Source: Aegilops tauschii subsp. strangulata (lineage: Eukaryota; Streptophyta; Magnoliopsida; Poales; Poaceae). Taken from it: a stretch of 64,000 nt of DNA. The translations under genes were made by a program, and so were the position numbers. The stretch lies in assembly GCF_002575655.3 (NCBI RefSeq), contig NC_053039.3:244134622-244198621 (forward strand), in the 5' to 3' direction. The notes under the pieces are model-generated. The model was not told the origin of the DNA, searched no databases, and saw only the letters and a list, made by a program, of their open reading frames with translations. This document shows positions 32,841 through 44,755 of the stretch, one piece after another (the first letter of the stretch is position 1; each line of letters starts with the position of its first letter).

Positions 32841-35800
32841 TGTGGCACCCCGGCTCAGAGCGACCGGTTTACCATGCATTGCCAGCCCAGAGACAATGTT
32901 TTCTGGCAACACACAACATCTTGGTATAGAAAGCAACCGCTTTATTGATGCTAGCAGATCATAGTTTATCTTACAACAGGTGTCGAGGCCAAGCGGCACA
33001 CACGGTGCGACTGAACAATATGTACATTATTTAGTGAACATACAGGGGCCTCGATCATAACAACTACGCGGCAGCGGAACAACGTCGTAGCGAAAACTCT
33101 ATAGCACAGGGACACCGATGTGGACATGATCTAGACTCGAGCAGCACGCCTTTCCAATGAGATTTTCCTGAAATCTGTCATGACACGCCAGGTTAGTACA
33201 TTGAATGTACTTGCAAGCTCACAACAGGCATAATCATAATGACAAACAATATCATGATAATTAACCAATTAATAATGCTTCAACATGCTGTGATCATGTT
33301 CTCGTGATAAAAGTCCCTCGGGACTGGCTTACCAACCGTGATCGTTCTTGGATCACAAACGTACCACCTTCGTGGCCTTGACTACAAGCATCTTGTGATC
33401 CTTACGGCAATCACAACCATGACCAATACTTGGTATCGAACATCTCAATGGCTTTCCACCATCATCAGTGCAAAGTTCATAACTTAGTGTGCAAAATTTA
33501 TTAAACGTTGACCCATGGTGTGACCTACTACGAGCATGTCCGTAACCGTGGACTCGGCTATCGATAGATTATTACACTCTACAGAGGTAGCACACTGTAC
33601 CCACACCACGAAACCCATGGCCTCGTTCTCCCATTCGGGTGGACCAACGGCATTCCGACGAAACCCCTCCATTGCCATGACACTCTCCCGGCCACTCCGA
33701 CCCAATCCCTACCGGGCTAGTCCTGGGTGGCCCCGTGTCTACCAAAGACACAACGACCACCGTTGTGGCCAAAACGATCCCACAAGGGGACCCGGTACCA
33801 TAATCTCAACAACGGGCACACAAGGTTATGTCTCCTTACCGGGCCAGGGTAAGCATGCCCATAACCTTCCCTAGTTGGAGGCACCGACCAGAGGCATGAC
33901 AACGGACCGAATCAAGGCCTCCCATAAGGAAAATGTGGTTGCACTGGGAAAAACTCGATTCAGTGGCACCATGACCCGGCCAACGATATATTCAAGTTGA
34001 GTTATATTCAGGTTCAACTTAAATGGAAAATAACCGGTGTCATAGTATGCCATGAAATGCAACACTAACATATGCATCATATATTAACAGAAATGACTGA
34101 GTCAACTATATTCACACTAAGCATAAACATCAACAACTCATGCCATTTTACTGGTTAGGATAATCCTCATTTTAAACAGAATATTTTCTAGCAAATTTTT
34201 ATTATTTTACTTATGCAAGAAAATAACTTCAAGTAATTACTCATATGCATAACAATATCATTCTTTCATCACCACAAATGAATCCTAGTTTCTTTACCAA
34301 CTAAGTTAGTTTCAAACATTCTGTAAATCAAGCATATTAACTAAAACAAGCACTTAACAGAATATAAATAACATAATAGTTATTTAAATGCATGGATTAA
34401 ATCTTTCATTCAAGTAAGAAAATCATAAATATTGAAATGGCACCATGAAATGGCTTGCCTTAGTGCAGATGAGGTTCACAAGCCTTCTGGTGATCCTCAA
34501 GACAAGCCTCACCCTCTGAAAATAATTTTAAACACAAGAAGAAAATATCAAGAAACCTTCTGAAAATCACCAGAAAATCTAGACAGCCCAGAAAAAATCT
34601 CATTTTTGGTGAGCTATTAGATTTCTTTGCAAAGAACACAATGCAAAAAGAATCAATTCATTTGGACTTATGGTTGAAGAGTTATAGTTGTTTGAAGCTC
34701 TCTGGAAATTAATTGAATTTGAATTTAAATAAAACAAACTAGGGGGATGGGGGGTGACGTCGAAGGCGTAAAGCCTCGGGGCGCCACCACTCGTACCGCT
34801 TGGCGCGCGTACTGAGTGGCTGACTAGCGGGCCCTGCTAGTCAGGTGAGGTGGAGGGGGAGAAGGAAACAGAGGGGGTTCGCGGCTTCGCCGGAGCTCAC
34901 GTCGGCGACGATGGCTCCTTGGCCCAAATGAGAGGGAGGGATCGAGAGAGGGGATGGAGGCGCACCTGCCCGTACCCGTAGCGTAGCTAGGGGTGGTCGG
35001 ACGGCGTCGGAATCGACCTCGCAAGCGGAGGCAGAGAGTGGAGGTCGCCGGAGACGAAGACGACGGCAAACTGCGGCGACTCCAGGGGCTCCAAGTGGAC
35101 GGGACGGCTTCACCGAAGAGTGGCGGAGGCTCTGGAAGAGTCGCCCAGGCCTGGGAGGGGCTGGAGCTACCGCGACGACCCGAGGGGATCGCCGGCGAGC
35201 TCGAGCTCGGGGACGGCGGCCCGCGGCCTGCCCGGCCGGGCTACGACTATCTACACGTTTGTGGAGTGTGTGGGAGTGGAGGATGGTGCTCGAGGAGGCT
35301 GGGGGTGGCTCCATTTATAGGCGAGCGGCGAGGGGTGGATAGGGCTCCGCTGGCGACACCTGGACACTGCGCCTGGCGACGTGCGGCGTCAGTGAGAGGG
35401 GGAGAAGGTGACACAACTCACGCGGGGACTATGGACGAACGGAGACGAGCACATGATCAAGAGGAAGGCGACGAGCACAGTGCAGAGCGCACCATGGAGT
35501 TGGCCGGACCGCGCCCGTGCTCGCTGCGGCGAGCTCCGGCGTCGGCGAGTGCCAGGGGGAGTTAAGGGAGTTGAGACGAAGATGGTGGCGAAGTTTGGCG
35601 CACTTTGGCAGTCGGGGAAGCAAGCACGCGCGAAACAGAGCGCGCGGCGGCACTCAGAGCGCGTCGACACGCATGCTGGCAGCGTGTACACGTGTGGTCA
35701 CCGCGTGAACTCTTCCCTCAGGCCCATGTCTGGCTTGTTGTCCGTGGTAGCTTTGAAGATTACCACACTTTGGTTTGGCTCCAGATGCAATAGAAAAGAT

Positions 35801-36372
35801 TTCACACGTTTGGTAAGTTTCTGATCAGTGACTTTGAGAGGTCACTGAGGTTAAATGGCTGGGAGTTGGAGGCTGTGCTTTGGAAGCTAGCAATCATCTA
35901 CTAAGGTGATGATGCACAAGAAAAATCAGGCACAATGGAGCAAGTAAAATGGTAGTTGCTGTAGAAACCACCATTTCTGTCCAGAACAGAAAATATTTTC
36001 TGTAGCAAAAATATTCCAAAAAGTGGTACAATATTTTCGCTCAGGAAGGTGCCCTAGGGTTCAAAGAATATTTGTGAATTTTAGCAGATTTTTGTGGGCA
36101 AGAAAAATTGGGGTTGCTTTGGAGCACATTGAACTAGCTAGGGTTTTAGAGAGGAAAGTGAATATTGTTCATTAAAGAAAAATATTCCAAATATTATTTT
36201 GGGTAGAACCAGAGAGGGAATGATAGTTAGAGAGGGAGATGAGACACTTGGGTGAAAGCCAAGGGTACCCAAGTGTTTAAGTCCATATGAAAAGATTCAA
36301 AAACTCCAAATTTCAAAATCAACTCAAATGAAAATGAGGCAAATAAAGGAGGGCAAAAACCAGGCTGTCACA
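32841..36372 (-). repeat. 5' LTR of L
   Basis: 3532 bp, homologous to 23568-27132 throughout. The minus-strand TATA (CTATAAATGG) is at about 35311-35321. ORFs in 34840-35700 are shadow frames of GC-rich LTR sequence and recur out of register in the other LTR. No gene is called. Confidence 0.88.
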
Positions 36373-36377
36373 CCATA

Positions 36378-38181
36378 TGGATATGGAGAAGGAAATCCTT
36401 GATCCATACTGCGGGGTCAGTTGTTCCGTCATATGATTCGATATTCATGGGTTTAAACCCGTCTGAGACTTCCTGCTCCATTACTTCGTGTGTGAAGCAT
36501 AGAGGATGTGCGGCGCCTCTATATCGGGCCACATTGCGACGTAGCTCCGATGGAGTCCGTCTGCGGTTTTCGGCCCGCGCGTGTCTAGGCTTGTCATGTC
36601 CGAGTAGATAGTCGTCGCCGTGTGTCGGGGCACGTCCTCGCGATTCGTAGATCGATTTGGTATGTCCCGCTCTACTGTCCAGGTCCTGCCGAAGGTCATA
36701 TGTATAACCCCGAGCTGTTTTATCTCTGCCTTTACGATGAGGTGGGGCGGGCTGGTGTTCGGCTTGAGTTGCCGCTTTATCCCGACCACGTGGTGGTCGG
36801 TCAGCCGCATTGCGCGATGATGGTACGGGCTCCGGCACCTCATCATCGAATTGAGGTAGCAATTTGCGCTTCGGGTAGCTTTTGGCTAGGCGCTTGAGGC
36901 CGCATTCTTCGGCTGCTAGGACATCAGTCCATCTATCGTTGAGTAGATCTTGGTCAGCTTGAAGCTGCTGCTGCTTCTTTTTCAGGCTCCTTGCAGTGGC
37001 TATTAGCCGGCGCTTAAGGCGCTCCTGCTCGAGAGGTTCCTCAGGCACGATAAAATCCTCGTTGCCGAGGCTCACCTCATCCTCGGAGAGTGGAAGATAA
37101 TTACTGTCCTCCGAGTCGTTGTTTAAGGCCTGTTCATCAGGGCTAACTTGCCCGTTTTCCCGTTCCCCCTGTTCAGAAGTTATCTCAACGGGGTCTTCAT
37201 TATCTTCGGCATCGTCCAGAGTATTGTTTTCTCCCGTGCCAGTATTGCTGTCTTTTCCACGACGTGACTTAGAGTGGCGCCGCTGATGCCGGCATTTTGG
37301 CTGTATCACAGGAGGTTCTCCTCAACTGGATATTCTTTGTCATCATTGTTAGTTCTTTTAGGTGTATCCACAATGTACACGTCATAAGAGGAGGTGGCCG
37401 TCCAGCGTCTGGTAAACGGCGGGTTTTGGCCCTGCTCCTCATCGGCATCGTTGTCCATACCGTCGATGTCTTCAGAGCCGTAATCGAGCATGTCGGTTAA
37501 ATCTTCGACAGTGGCTATTAAGTGGGCGGTGGGTGGGAAGCGAAGTTCTCCGCCATTAGCCTCCAGTTTGAATCGGATATAATCCGGCTGCGAGCCCTCC
37601 ACTAAGGATAGTGCTTTTAACGAGTTTAACACGTCACCTTAAGGCGAGTGCCGAAAAATGTCCGCGAAGCTAAATTCGACGATCGAAGACTGATCGAGCT
37701 CGACGCACGTGGACGCACATGGTTCAGAACCTGTAGCCGAAAACGAGTCCGAGGCTCCGGTGACACAGATTCCACTCGAGGTTGGGTCTGTGTGCGGCTC
37801 TGACGCCGCTGGGACTGCGGCGTCCATGGCGGGGTTGAGCTTCCCGTCTTCGGATGGCGCGATCTGCTCCAGATCTAAGACCAGAGCAGCTACAGGTGCT
37901 ATCTCCTGGGTATGGTCCGATGACAGATTTAAGTCATGTTCATCGTGGTGACGGGGAGCGGCTGCCGTGGTCTCGAATCCGTCGAAGATCAAGTCTCCGC
38001 GGATATCCGCGACGTAGTTCAAGCTCCCAAATCTGACCTGACGGCCAGGGGCGTAGCTATCGATCTGCTCCAGATGGCCAAGCGAGTTGGCCCGCAGTGC
38101 AAAGCCGCCGAACACGAAGATCTGTCCGGGGAGGAAGACTTCTCCTTGTACAACATTGTTGTAGATGATTGAGGGGGCCAT
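36378..38181 (-). pseudogene. T2 gag, N-terminal part
   Basis: ATG at 38181 begins MAPSIIYNN, as in T1 (MARSIINYD) and T3. A conserved head follows (FLPGQIFVFGGFALRANS, FGSLNYVADIRGDLIF). Then comes a long acidic linker (SEDIDGMDNDADEEQ) and a helical Glu/Arg/Gln-rich stretch (LEQERLKRRLIATARSLKKK). A basic Arg-rich region precedes the capsid start PMNIESYDGTTDPAVWI at the L junction. There is a stop near 37637 and a frame change near 37310 (VEENLL then a new frame). The long N-terminal extension before capsid is characteristic of this family. Confidence 0.78.
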
Positions 38182-38209
38182 CAAACCTTTTGAGGACGGC
38201 ACAGAGGAA

Positions 38210-38227
38210 CTCTCAATGAAAACACCA
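38210..38227 (-). other. Primer-binding site of T2
   Basis: On the minus strand TGGTGTTTTCATTGAGAG, one mismatch from the T1 site, 1 bp inside the 5' LTR. Confidence 0.7.
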
Positions 38228-38228
38228 A

Positions 38229-38709
38229 TGTCGGTGTCAAAACCGGCGGATCTCGGGTAGGTGGTCCCGAACTGTGCGTCTAAGGTCGATGGTAACAGGA
38301 GACGGGGGACACAATGTTTACCCAGTGTCGGGCCCTCTCTATGGAGGTAATACCCTACTTCCTGCTTGATTGATCTTGATGAATATGAGTATTACAAGAG
38401 TTGATCTACCACGAGACCGTAATGGCTAAAACCCTAGAAGTCTAGCCTATATGACTACGATTATGATTGTTGTTCTCTATGGACCTAGCCCTCCGGTTTA
38501 TATAGACACCGGAGGGATCTAGGGTTACATAAAGCCGGTTACAGAGAAGGGAATCTTCATATTTGGTCGCCAAGCTTGCCTTCCACGCCAAGGAGAGTCC
38601 CATCCGGACACGGGTAGAGTCTTCGGTCTTTGTATCTTCACAGCCCATCACTCCGGCCCATGGCTAACAGGATGGACGCCCGAGAACCCCTTAGTCTAGG
38701 ACTCCCTAA
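38229..38709 (-). repeat. 5' LTR of T2
   Basis: 481 bp. Plus strand TGTCGGTGTC to CCCTAA. The TATA box lies in the loop of a perfect 9-bp inverted repeat, CCCTCCGGT / ACCGGAGGG (about 38490-38517). Confidence 0.85.
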
Positions 38710-38714
38710 CCCCC

Positions 38715-40470
38715 CTCCTTCAAAGCGGGTTGCTCGCTCAAATCCGGAGCCGTGTGGGTCTCCAGAATTGAGTTTGGCTACGGACCGAATTGATCATGGC
38801 CCCCGTCGTCAGTCTCCATGGGGGTTGGTTCCCCCATGTTCTCGACAGCCGAGGTGTTACCCTCTGGTGCCGTCTTGTCGGCCTCTCCCACCTTCCCCCG
38901 GTCCGGAGAAGCTCTTCGGGACAACACTTCGGTGCCGTCCCTGGTGGCTGGCGGAGAGGCTCGCGGAGGCGTCTCGCTCTCCACCATCTCCGGCGCCAGA
39001 GAATTCCCCTCGGACGGTGATGGTTGGGGAAGGTCGCGGGCCGGACTGCAACACACAATATAATATGTTATATTACAATTATAAAAGGCCGAATATGTGT
39101 AAAACATGTGTAGATACTTACGATGCGGCCAGGGGCTTCGACCTAGGGCGCCACTCTGGGATGGCTTGGCATCCGAATCCGAGCCATCCGGGAGGGAGAT
39201 CTTCCCCCTCTTGGATGCCTCCGCCTCTGGGTCTACGGAGGCCGCCCTTTTCTTCTTCCCCCCTTAAGGGGAGAATTAGTTTTGGCCTCCTCCTCCTCTT
39301 CGTCTTCATCTCCCTCAGGGGAGGAGGGAGCCTCGGTCTCTCTGGACATAGCGTCTGAAGTACCTTTACGACAGAAGCCGCCTTTGGCCTCCTTGCTCTT
39401 CTTCTAGGCTTTCTTCTCCGGCGCCTGATAGGCCGCCGGGACCAGCATCCTCGTTAGCAGAGGAGTGGCTGGGTATTCGGGTAGCGGCGCTGGACACCTG
39501 ATCCGCTCCGCCTTCGCCGTCTAGCCCTGAATGAGGAATGGACATCTCAGTATACCCTTTGACTTATGGACCTAAATTGTGTTCGGAAGTAAAATACTTA
39601 CCTCAGTAGCCGGATTCGCGCTGTCGAGACCAATGTCTTCAGTCTTCTCCAGCCACGTCTTCTAGGCCTTGAAAAGCAGTTTCCAGATCTCCTCGTGCGT
39701 TGTGCCGAAGAAGCGCTGTAGGGTCCGGGGGCCATCCGGATTAAACTCCCACATGCGAAGAGACCGGCGTTGGCATGGGAGGATCCGGCGGAAGAGCATC
39801 ACCTGAATCATGTCGGTGAGACTGGTGTCCTTGTTTATCATACTCTTGATGCGTAGTTTCAACATCATCACTTTGTTGGTCAACCCCCAGTCTAGACCCT
39901 TGTTGGTCCACGACGCGAGCCGCATTGGGGGCCCAGATCTGAATTCGGGAGCGGCCGCCCATTTGGTACCGCGGGGTTTGGTGATGTAGAACCACTCCTA
40001 CTGCCACACCTTCACGGTCTCCACGAAGGCTCCTTTGGGCCAAGTGGTGTTGGGGAGCTTGCTCACCATGGCACCATCGCAGTCCGCATGCTGCCCATCG
40101 ACCACCTTCGGCTTCACATTGAAGACTTTTAGCCAGAGGCTGAAGTGTGGGGGGATGCGGAGTAGCGCTTCGCATACGACGATGAAAGCCGAGATGTGGA
40201 GGAATGAATTCGGGGCTAGATCGTGGAAATCTAGCCCATAGTAGAACAGCAAGCCGCGGACAAAGGGGTGGAGGGGAAACCCTAACCTGCGGAGAAAGTG
40301 AGGGACGAACACCACCCTCTCGCCAGGCTCTGAGTGGGGGTGACTTGCTCTTTGGCAGGGAGTCTGTGTGCGATTTCCGCGGTCAAGTACCTCGCCTCCC
40401 GGAGTTCTTTGATGTCCTTCTCCGTCATGGAGGAGGCCACCCACTTGCCTTGAGAACCGAATCCGGACAT
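38715..40470 (-). pseudogene. T1 antisense gene, 5' part (gypsy-type transposon domain)
   Basis: ATG at 40470 (SGFGSQGKWVASSMTEKDI). After a frame change near 40315 the domain continues: FVPHFLRRLGFPLHPF, YYGLDFHDLAPNSFLHISAF, LRIPPHFSLWLKVFNVK, WPKGAFVETVKVWQ, then a stop near 39998. The following block (39662-39925) has QVMLFRRILPCQRR, LWEFNPDG-like text and FFGTTHEE. An intron probably follows near 39600-39540. 38715-39360 encodes low-complexity Ser/Pro/Glu sequence. T2 cuts the gene at 38709. Joined across T2 the frame continues at 17199, which confirms one ancestral gene. Confidence 0.68.
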
Positions 40471-40583
40471 GGCTGGAAAGGTTGGTGGCGGTGGCGAAGA
40501 TCAAAGCTTGGGCGCTGGAGCTCGAGGTGGGAAGGCTGAGGAAGGAAGAAGGCGTGGGGTGAAAAGAAGGGATCTTTATCCGC

Positions 40584-40592
40584 TTATATAGG
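40584..40592 (-). promoter_or_regulatory. TATA box of the T1 antisense gene
   Basis: CTATATAAG on the minus strand, about 115 bp upstream of the ATG at 40470, matching the positions of the T2 and T3 antisense TATA boxes. T3 inserted about 25 bp further upstream. Confidence 0.5.
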
Positions 40593-40615
40593 CCGTGAGT
40601 ATCAAGCGCCCACCC

Positions 40616-41095
40616 TGTCGGTGTCAAAACCGGCGGATCTCGTGTAGGGGGTCCTGAACTGTGCGTCTAAGGTCGATGGTAACAGGAGACGGGGGACACG
40701 ATGTTTACCCAGGTTCGGGCCCTCTCTATGGAGGTAATACCCTACTTCCTGCTTGATTGATCTTGACGAATATGAGTATTACAAGAGTTGATCTACCTCG
40801 AGATCGTATTGGCTAAAACCCTAGAAGTCTAGCCTATATGACTATTATTATGATTCCTGCTTCTACGGACTAAACCCTCCGGTTTATATAGACACCGGAG
40901 GGGACTAGGGTTGTACAAAGTCGGTTACAGAGAAAGGAATCTTCATATCAAGACACCAAGCTTGCCTTCCACGCCAAGGAGAGTCCCATCCGGACACGGG
41001 AGATAGTCTTCGGTCTTGTATCTTTACAGCCCATCAGTCCAGCCCACGTACCATAGTCCGGACGCCCGAGGACCCCCTAATCCAGGACTCCCTCA
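40616..41095 (-). repeat. 3' LTR of T3
   Basis: Plus strand TGTCGGTGTC to CTCCCTCA, 480 bp, closely matching 58533-59012. TTTATATAG near 40881 lies in the inverted-repeat loop. A minus-strand polypurine tract (AGGGGCTAT) follows. Confidence 0.88.
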
Positions 41096-41638
41096 ATAGC
41101 CCCTGAACTAGGCTTCAATGACGAGGTGTCCGGCGCGCAGATTGTCTCCGGCATTGCAAGGCGGGTTCCTTCTCCGAATACTTCAACACTATCTTCAGAC
41201 ACAACGAACGTGTCCGGCTCTGCAAAACAAATACGACACACCACCGTAGAGGAAATAATATTTTACGAGTCCAATCTGCTGACAACTTTTCTGTAATGTG
41301 ATATCACGTCACCACCCGGTTATTATATCGAACCATTTTTTAGCCCGTCGCTCCACGTTCTGAGACGCGGTTTCATTGGCACGTCTTGTCGAAGCAGAGA
41401 TCGTGTCCCCTTATAGCGGGATCCTCATCAATACGGGCACGGGTATCCCAACCGTCCTGTTGGCATGATTCCTTAAGAATAGCCAGGTTTTAAGGCTTTG
41501 GAGGAGGCGTTCGGTATTCATTGCCTTTATAAAGGGACTAAGACTTGTCTTGCTTCTTCACACCAACCCTTCCTCAACCTCTCCAGCCTAGAGCTCCAGC
41601 ACCCAAGGTTCAATCTAGTTGTTTCGAGCTTCTCAGTC
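41096..41638 (+). promoter_or_regulatory. Promoter region of the T3 antisense gene, TATA at 41526-41534
   Basis: TTTATAAAG lies about 105 bp before the ATG at 41639. The block is collinear with 17686-18226 in T2. Confidence 0.58.
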
Positions 41639-44600
41639 ATGTCCCGAACCGGCTCTCAAGGTCGGTGGATGGCTTCTTCTGTCACAGAGGAGGATATTAC
41701 GAAGCTCCGGGCGGCAAGATACCTGACCGCGGAAATCCCCCACAGGCTTCCTGCTCAAGGGCAGGTTATTTCTACTCCCAGATCCAGTGAGAGGGTCGTA
41801 TTCGTCTCCCACTTCCTCCGAGGGCTAGGGTTGCTCTCCACCCCTTCGTTCGAGGGCTCATGTTCTATTACGGGCTAGATTTTCACGATCTAGCTCCGGA
41901 ATCCTTTCTTCACGTCTCGGCGTTCATTGTCATATGCAAAGCCTTCCTCCGTATTCCCCCACACTTCGGCTTGTGGCTCAAGACCTTTAAGGTGAAGCCG
42001 AAAGTAGTCAATGGGAAACAAGCAGAGTGCGGTGGTGCTACAGTGAGCAAACTTATCAACGCTTTTTTGGCTAAAAGGATCCTTCACAGAATCTTTCGAC
42101 TTATGGCAGCGGGAGTGGTTTTACATTACTGAACCCCGCGGCACCCAGTGGGCGCCTACACCCGCGTTCCAATCTGGCCCTCCAATTTAGCTCGCATCAT
42201 GGATCAATAAGGGGTTGGACTGGGGATCAATCGACGAAGTGCAGACTCTACAGAGCCGCATCCGGAGCCTTATTGAGAAGGACATCGGACTTATCAACGT
42301 AATCCAAGTAATGCTAGTCCGCCGAGTCCTACCAGGCCAGCGGCGGCCTCTTCGCCTGTGGGAGTTCAATCCGGAAGGACCACGAACCCTTCAGCACTTC
42401 TTCGGCACAACGCACAAAGGAATGTGGAAATTATTCTTCGGGACACGAAAACAGTGGCCAGATACTACAGAGGACGTCGGCCTTGACTGCAACCATCCGG
42501 ATACCTCGGTAAGCACTCGACTCCCGAACACAGCTTAGTTAAGCATCTCATAATAAGATACCGAGAAAATCTTCTTCCAGGGCTAGATAAAGAAGGCGGA
42601 GCGAATCAGGTGTTCGGCTCCTCTTCCTGAAGACTCAGCTAGTCCCGTGCTAACAAGGATGCTAGTCCCGGTGCCATACCAGGTGCCGGTGGAAGAGGAC
42701 AATGAGGAGAGCGGGGGAGCCAAAGGTGGCTTCCATCCCGGAGGTACACCACACACTGTGTCCGGGGAGATTAAGGCTCCCTCTTCCAAAGACATAAGAG
42801 GAGGAGAAGCTGACATCCTTTCTCCCTATGGTAAGAAAAGGGCCGCCTCCGAAAGTTGGGAGATAAAGGCTCCTAAGCGAGGCAAGACGCCCCTGTCGGG
42901 CGGTTCAGGCTCAGAAGGTGACGTTGTCGCACAGTTCCTTCATAAGGACAAGTTTCCAGCCGAATCATAAGTGAATAAAGGTGTTTTAAACATATCCCGT
43001 TCCTTTTCTTGTTACAAGGGTAACATCTAGAATATGTGTTTTGTAGTCCGGCACACGGTCTCCCTCAACAATCCTCCTCCTCGGGGGATCTTCTTCCAGA
43101 GATGATGGAAAGCGAGACGCCTCCACAAGCGTCCTCGCCCAACAGGGTGGACGACGTCGAGGTGTCGTCCCGGAGGATCTCTCCCGATCAACAGAGGATA
43201 ATGGGGACAACGCCCCAAGGTGAAACCTCGGCCGCCCGGGGTCCGGAGTGTGCGGTCCCTATGGGGGCTAACAATAAAGGCTCCGGACTATTCGGTTTAC
43301 AGCCGGAGACGACTCTAAGGTCGAGCAAACATATCCTTTCAAAGGGAGTCCGTACTCCCACAGCTGCTTCCAGGAATCCGGAGGCATCGGATACCCTGAT
43401 GGACATGTTGCGGTATTCGTCCGTCTCAGAGGAACATCGTACCTTGATGGGTACGGTGGTTGAGAGGATTCTGTCCACGAAAAGCGGATTGAATGAAGCC
43501 TTCATGGGCTTGCTAAGAGGCTTCGAGGTACGTAATCTTATTTTTTTGATTGTGCTCTATACGCAAAATGCACCTGTGTATAGATAGTAGCCCCTGAGAC
43601 TCTGGTTGGCATCCAAAGGGCGGCAATCAGAGGATCAAAAAAGATGTGCCCAGGAAATAATCTAATTAATTGAAACACAGGCTGTTACCTCCATGACAAC
43701 TGCCCTTGCTACAGAGGTTGCAGGTCTAAAGCAAAAACTTGATGTGGCAGATGACGACATCACGCTTATTAACATGCGACTCGACGAGGCGCAAGGTATG
43801 TGTTGGGGCGGTCAGTGTATGTATGTAGAATAACATGAGCACGAAGCTAGAATTATATTTTGAGACATGCGTATCTGCAAATGGTGCTGCCGCGGTTGAG
43901 ACCCTTCGGGCTGAACTTGCCCGAGCCAAGGAGCAAGCCCGGATGAGTAATGTGGCTGCCAAGAAGGCAGTTGATGAGTTAGAAGCCGGACAGGCTGCTC
44001 AGCGCCAGTGTGAGGAGAGAATGTCCACTATGGCGCGCGAGCTAAAGGAAGCCACTGTCCGGTGCGAATTCCTCGAGAGGGATAACAAAGCCAAAGCGGC
44101 CGATCTTGACAAGGCCTTACAAGAGGCGAGAGAAGCACGATCTGAGTCTAGAGCGGCTCGGGAAGAGATCCGGAAAGCTGGGGAGATAGCGGCCGGTAAG
44201 CCTTTCTTATTACAGACTAAATTCGGTGATCCAAAGTATTCCCCGCTTAATCAAATGTGGAGCTCTCCAGACGCCTTCTTGGACTTGCCGAAGAGCGCCT
44301 CCGATGCGGCGCAGTTTTACGAAGCACAAGAAGGGTATGCAACGGAGAAGCTTTTCTGGTCACAATTCGGCACGCCGAAGCGCCTGCTGTTGCTGAACGA
44401 ACAGATGGCCCAGTGGGCCGAGCTCCACAAGATATCCGGTTCTTCCATGAAGGATGTCGTGGTCCAGCTGTGGCCGACTGAGCCAGTTCTGAAGAGTTAT
44501 TTCGGTTTGGTGCAGCGACTAGTTGATGCGGTGCCGCGTATCAACGCCGTTAAGCGGTCAACGTGCATTGAAGGTGCACGGATGGCCTTTGCCTATGTCA

Positions 44601-44755
44601 AGACGTACTGGGCGAAGATGAAGGCCACCGATATTGCAGCGAAAAGGCCACCCAAGGGCAAGGAGCATCACACACCAGAGCATTATTTTGAAGATGTCTT
44701 AGAGGGTGCCCCCTTGATAGAGGGTCGGTGCTCGAAAGAGATGATATTTGAGTGA
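41639..44755 (+). pseudogene. T3 antisense gene, multi-exon; last exon still a 306-aa open frame
   Basis: ATG at 41639 (SRTGSQGRWMASSVTEEDI). The gypsy-type domain is frameshifted near 41829 (one base lost) and resumes at 41860 with FYYGLDFHDLAPESFLHVSA. Introns: GT-AG at 42509-42580; donor changed to ATAAGT at 42967 (T2 has GTAAGT) with an acceptor at 43046; GT-AG at 43528-43680; donor GTATGT at 43796. Exons between encode a Lys/Arg/Ser-rich region (KKRAASESWEIKAPKRGK) and SVSEEHRTLMGTVVERIL. The last exon (open from 43835) has a long coiled coil (LARAKEQARMSNVAAKKAVD) and a C-terminal domain (KLFWSQFGTPKRLLLLNEQM, VQLWPTEPVLKSYFGLVQRL) ending at 44755. It is the best-preserved of the three copies. 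Antisense ORFs are known in Tat-lineage elements, but their role is unknown. Confidence 0.75.

Larger units (their letters stand above)
23568..36372 (-). mobile_element. Chromovirus-type Ty3/gypsy retrotransposon L (Tekay/Del-like), inserted in T2 gag
   Basis: 12,805 bp, minus orientation. LTRs are 23568-27132 (3', 3565 bp) and 32841-36372 (5', 3532 bp), flanked by a perfect CCATA duplication (23563-23567 and 36373-36377). T2 gag joins in frame when L is removed (HIHM to ARGDDLH). Contents in transcription order: primer site for initiator Met tRNA, an extra 262-aa ORF, gag-pol with protease, reverse transcriptase, RNase H, integrase and chromodomain-like tail, and a polypurine tract. Very long LTRs and the C-terminal chromodomain are typical of the Tekay/Del clade. 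Sampled LTR differences are about 1-3%, so insertion is fairly recent. Confidence 0.9.
17205..38709 (-). mobile_element. Tat-like retrotransposon T2, inserted in T1, minus orientation
   Basis: LTRs at 17205-17685 (3') and 38229-38709 (5') are 481 bp each, in reverse orientation to T1, and flanked by CCCCC (17200-17204 and 38710-38714). The flank is low-complexity, but the T1 antisense reading frame joins correctly across it, which supports the call. Without the chromovirus insertion T2 is about 8.7 kb: antisense gene (plus strand, 18227-21339), spacer, gag (22596-23567 plus 36378-38181), primer site. Protease is deleted and reverse transcriptase and integrase are absent. The 5' LTR terminus reads CCCTAA instead of CCCTCA on the plus strand, so its terminal TG dinucleotide is mutated. 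Confidence 0.87.

Noticed and set aside
38630..39358. 242-aa plus ORF over the T2 LTR end and T1 antisense gene
   Set aside because: It overlaps the LTR boundary and runs opposite to the T1 antisense gene. It is Pro/Ser-rich shadow sequence.
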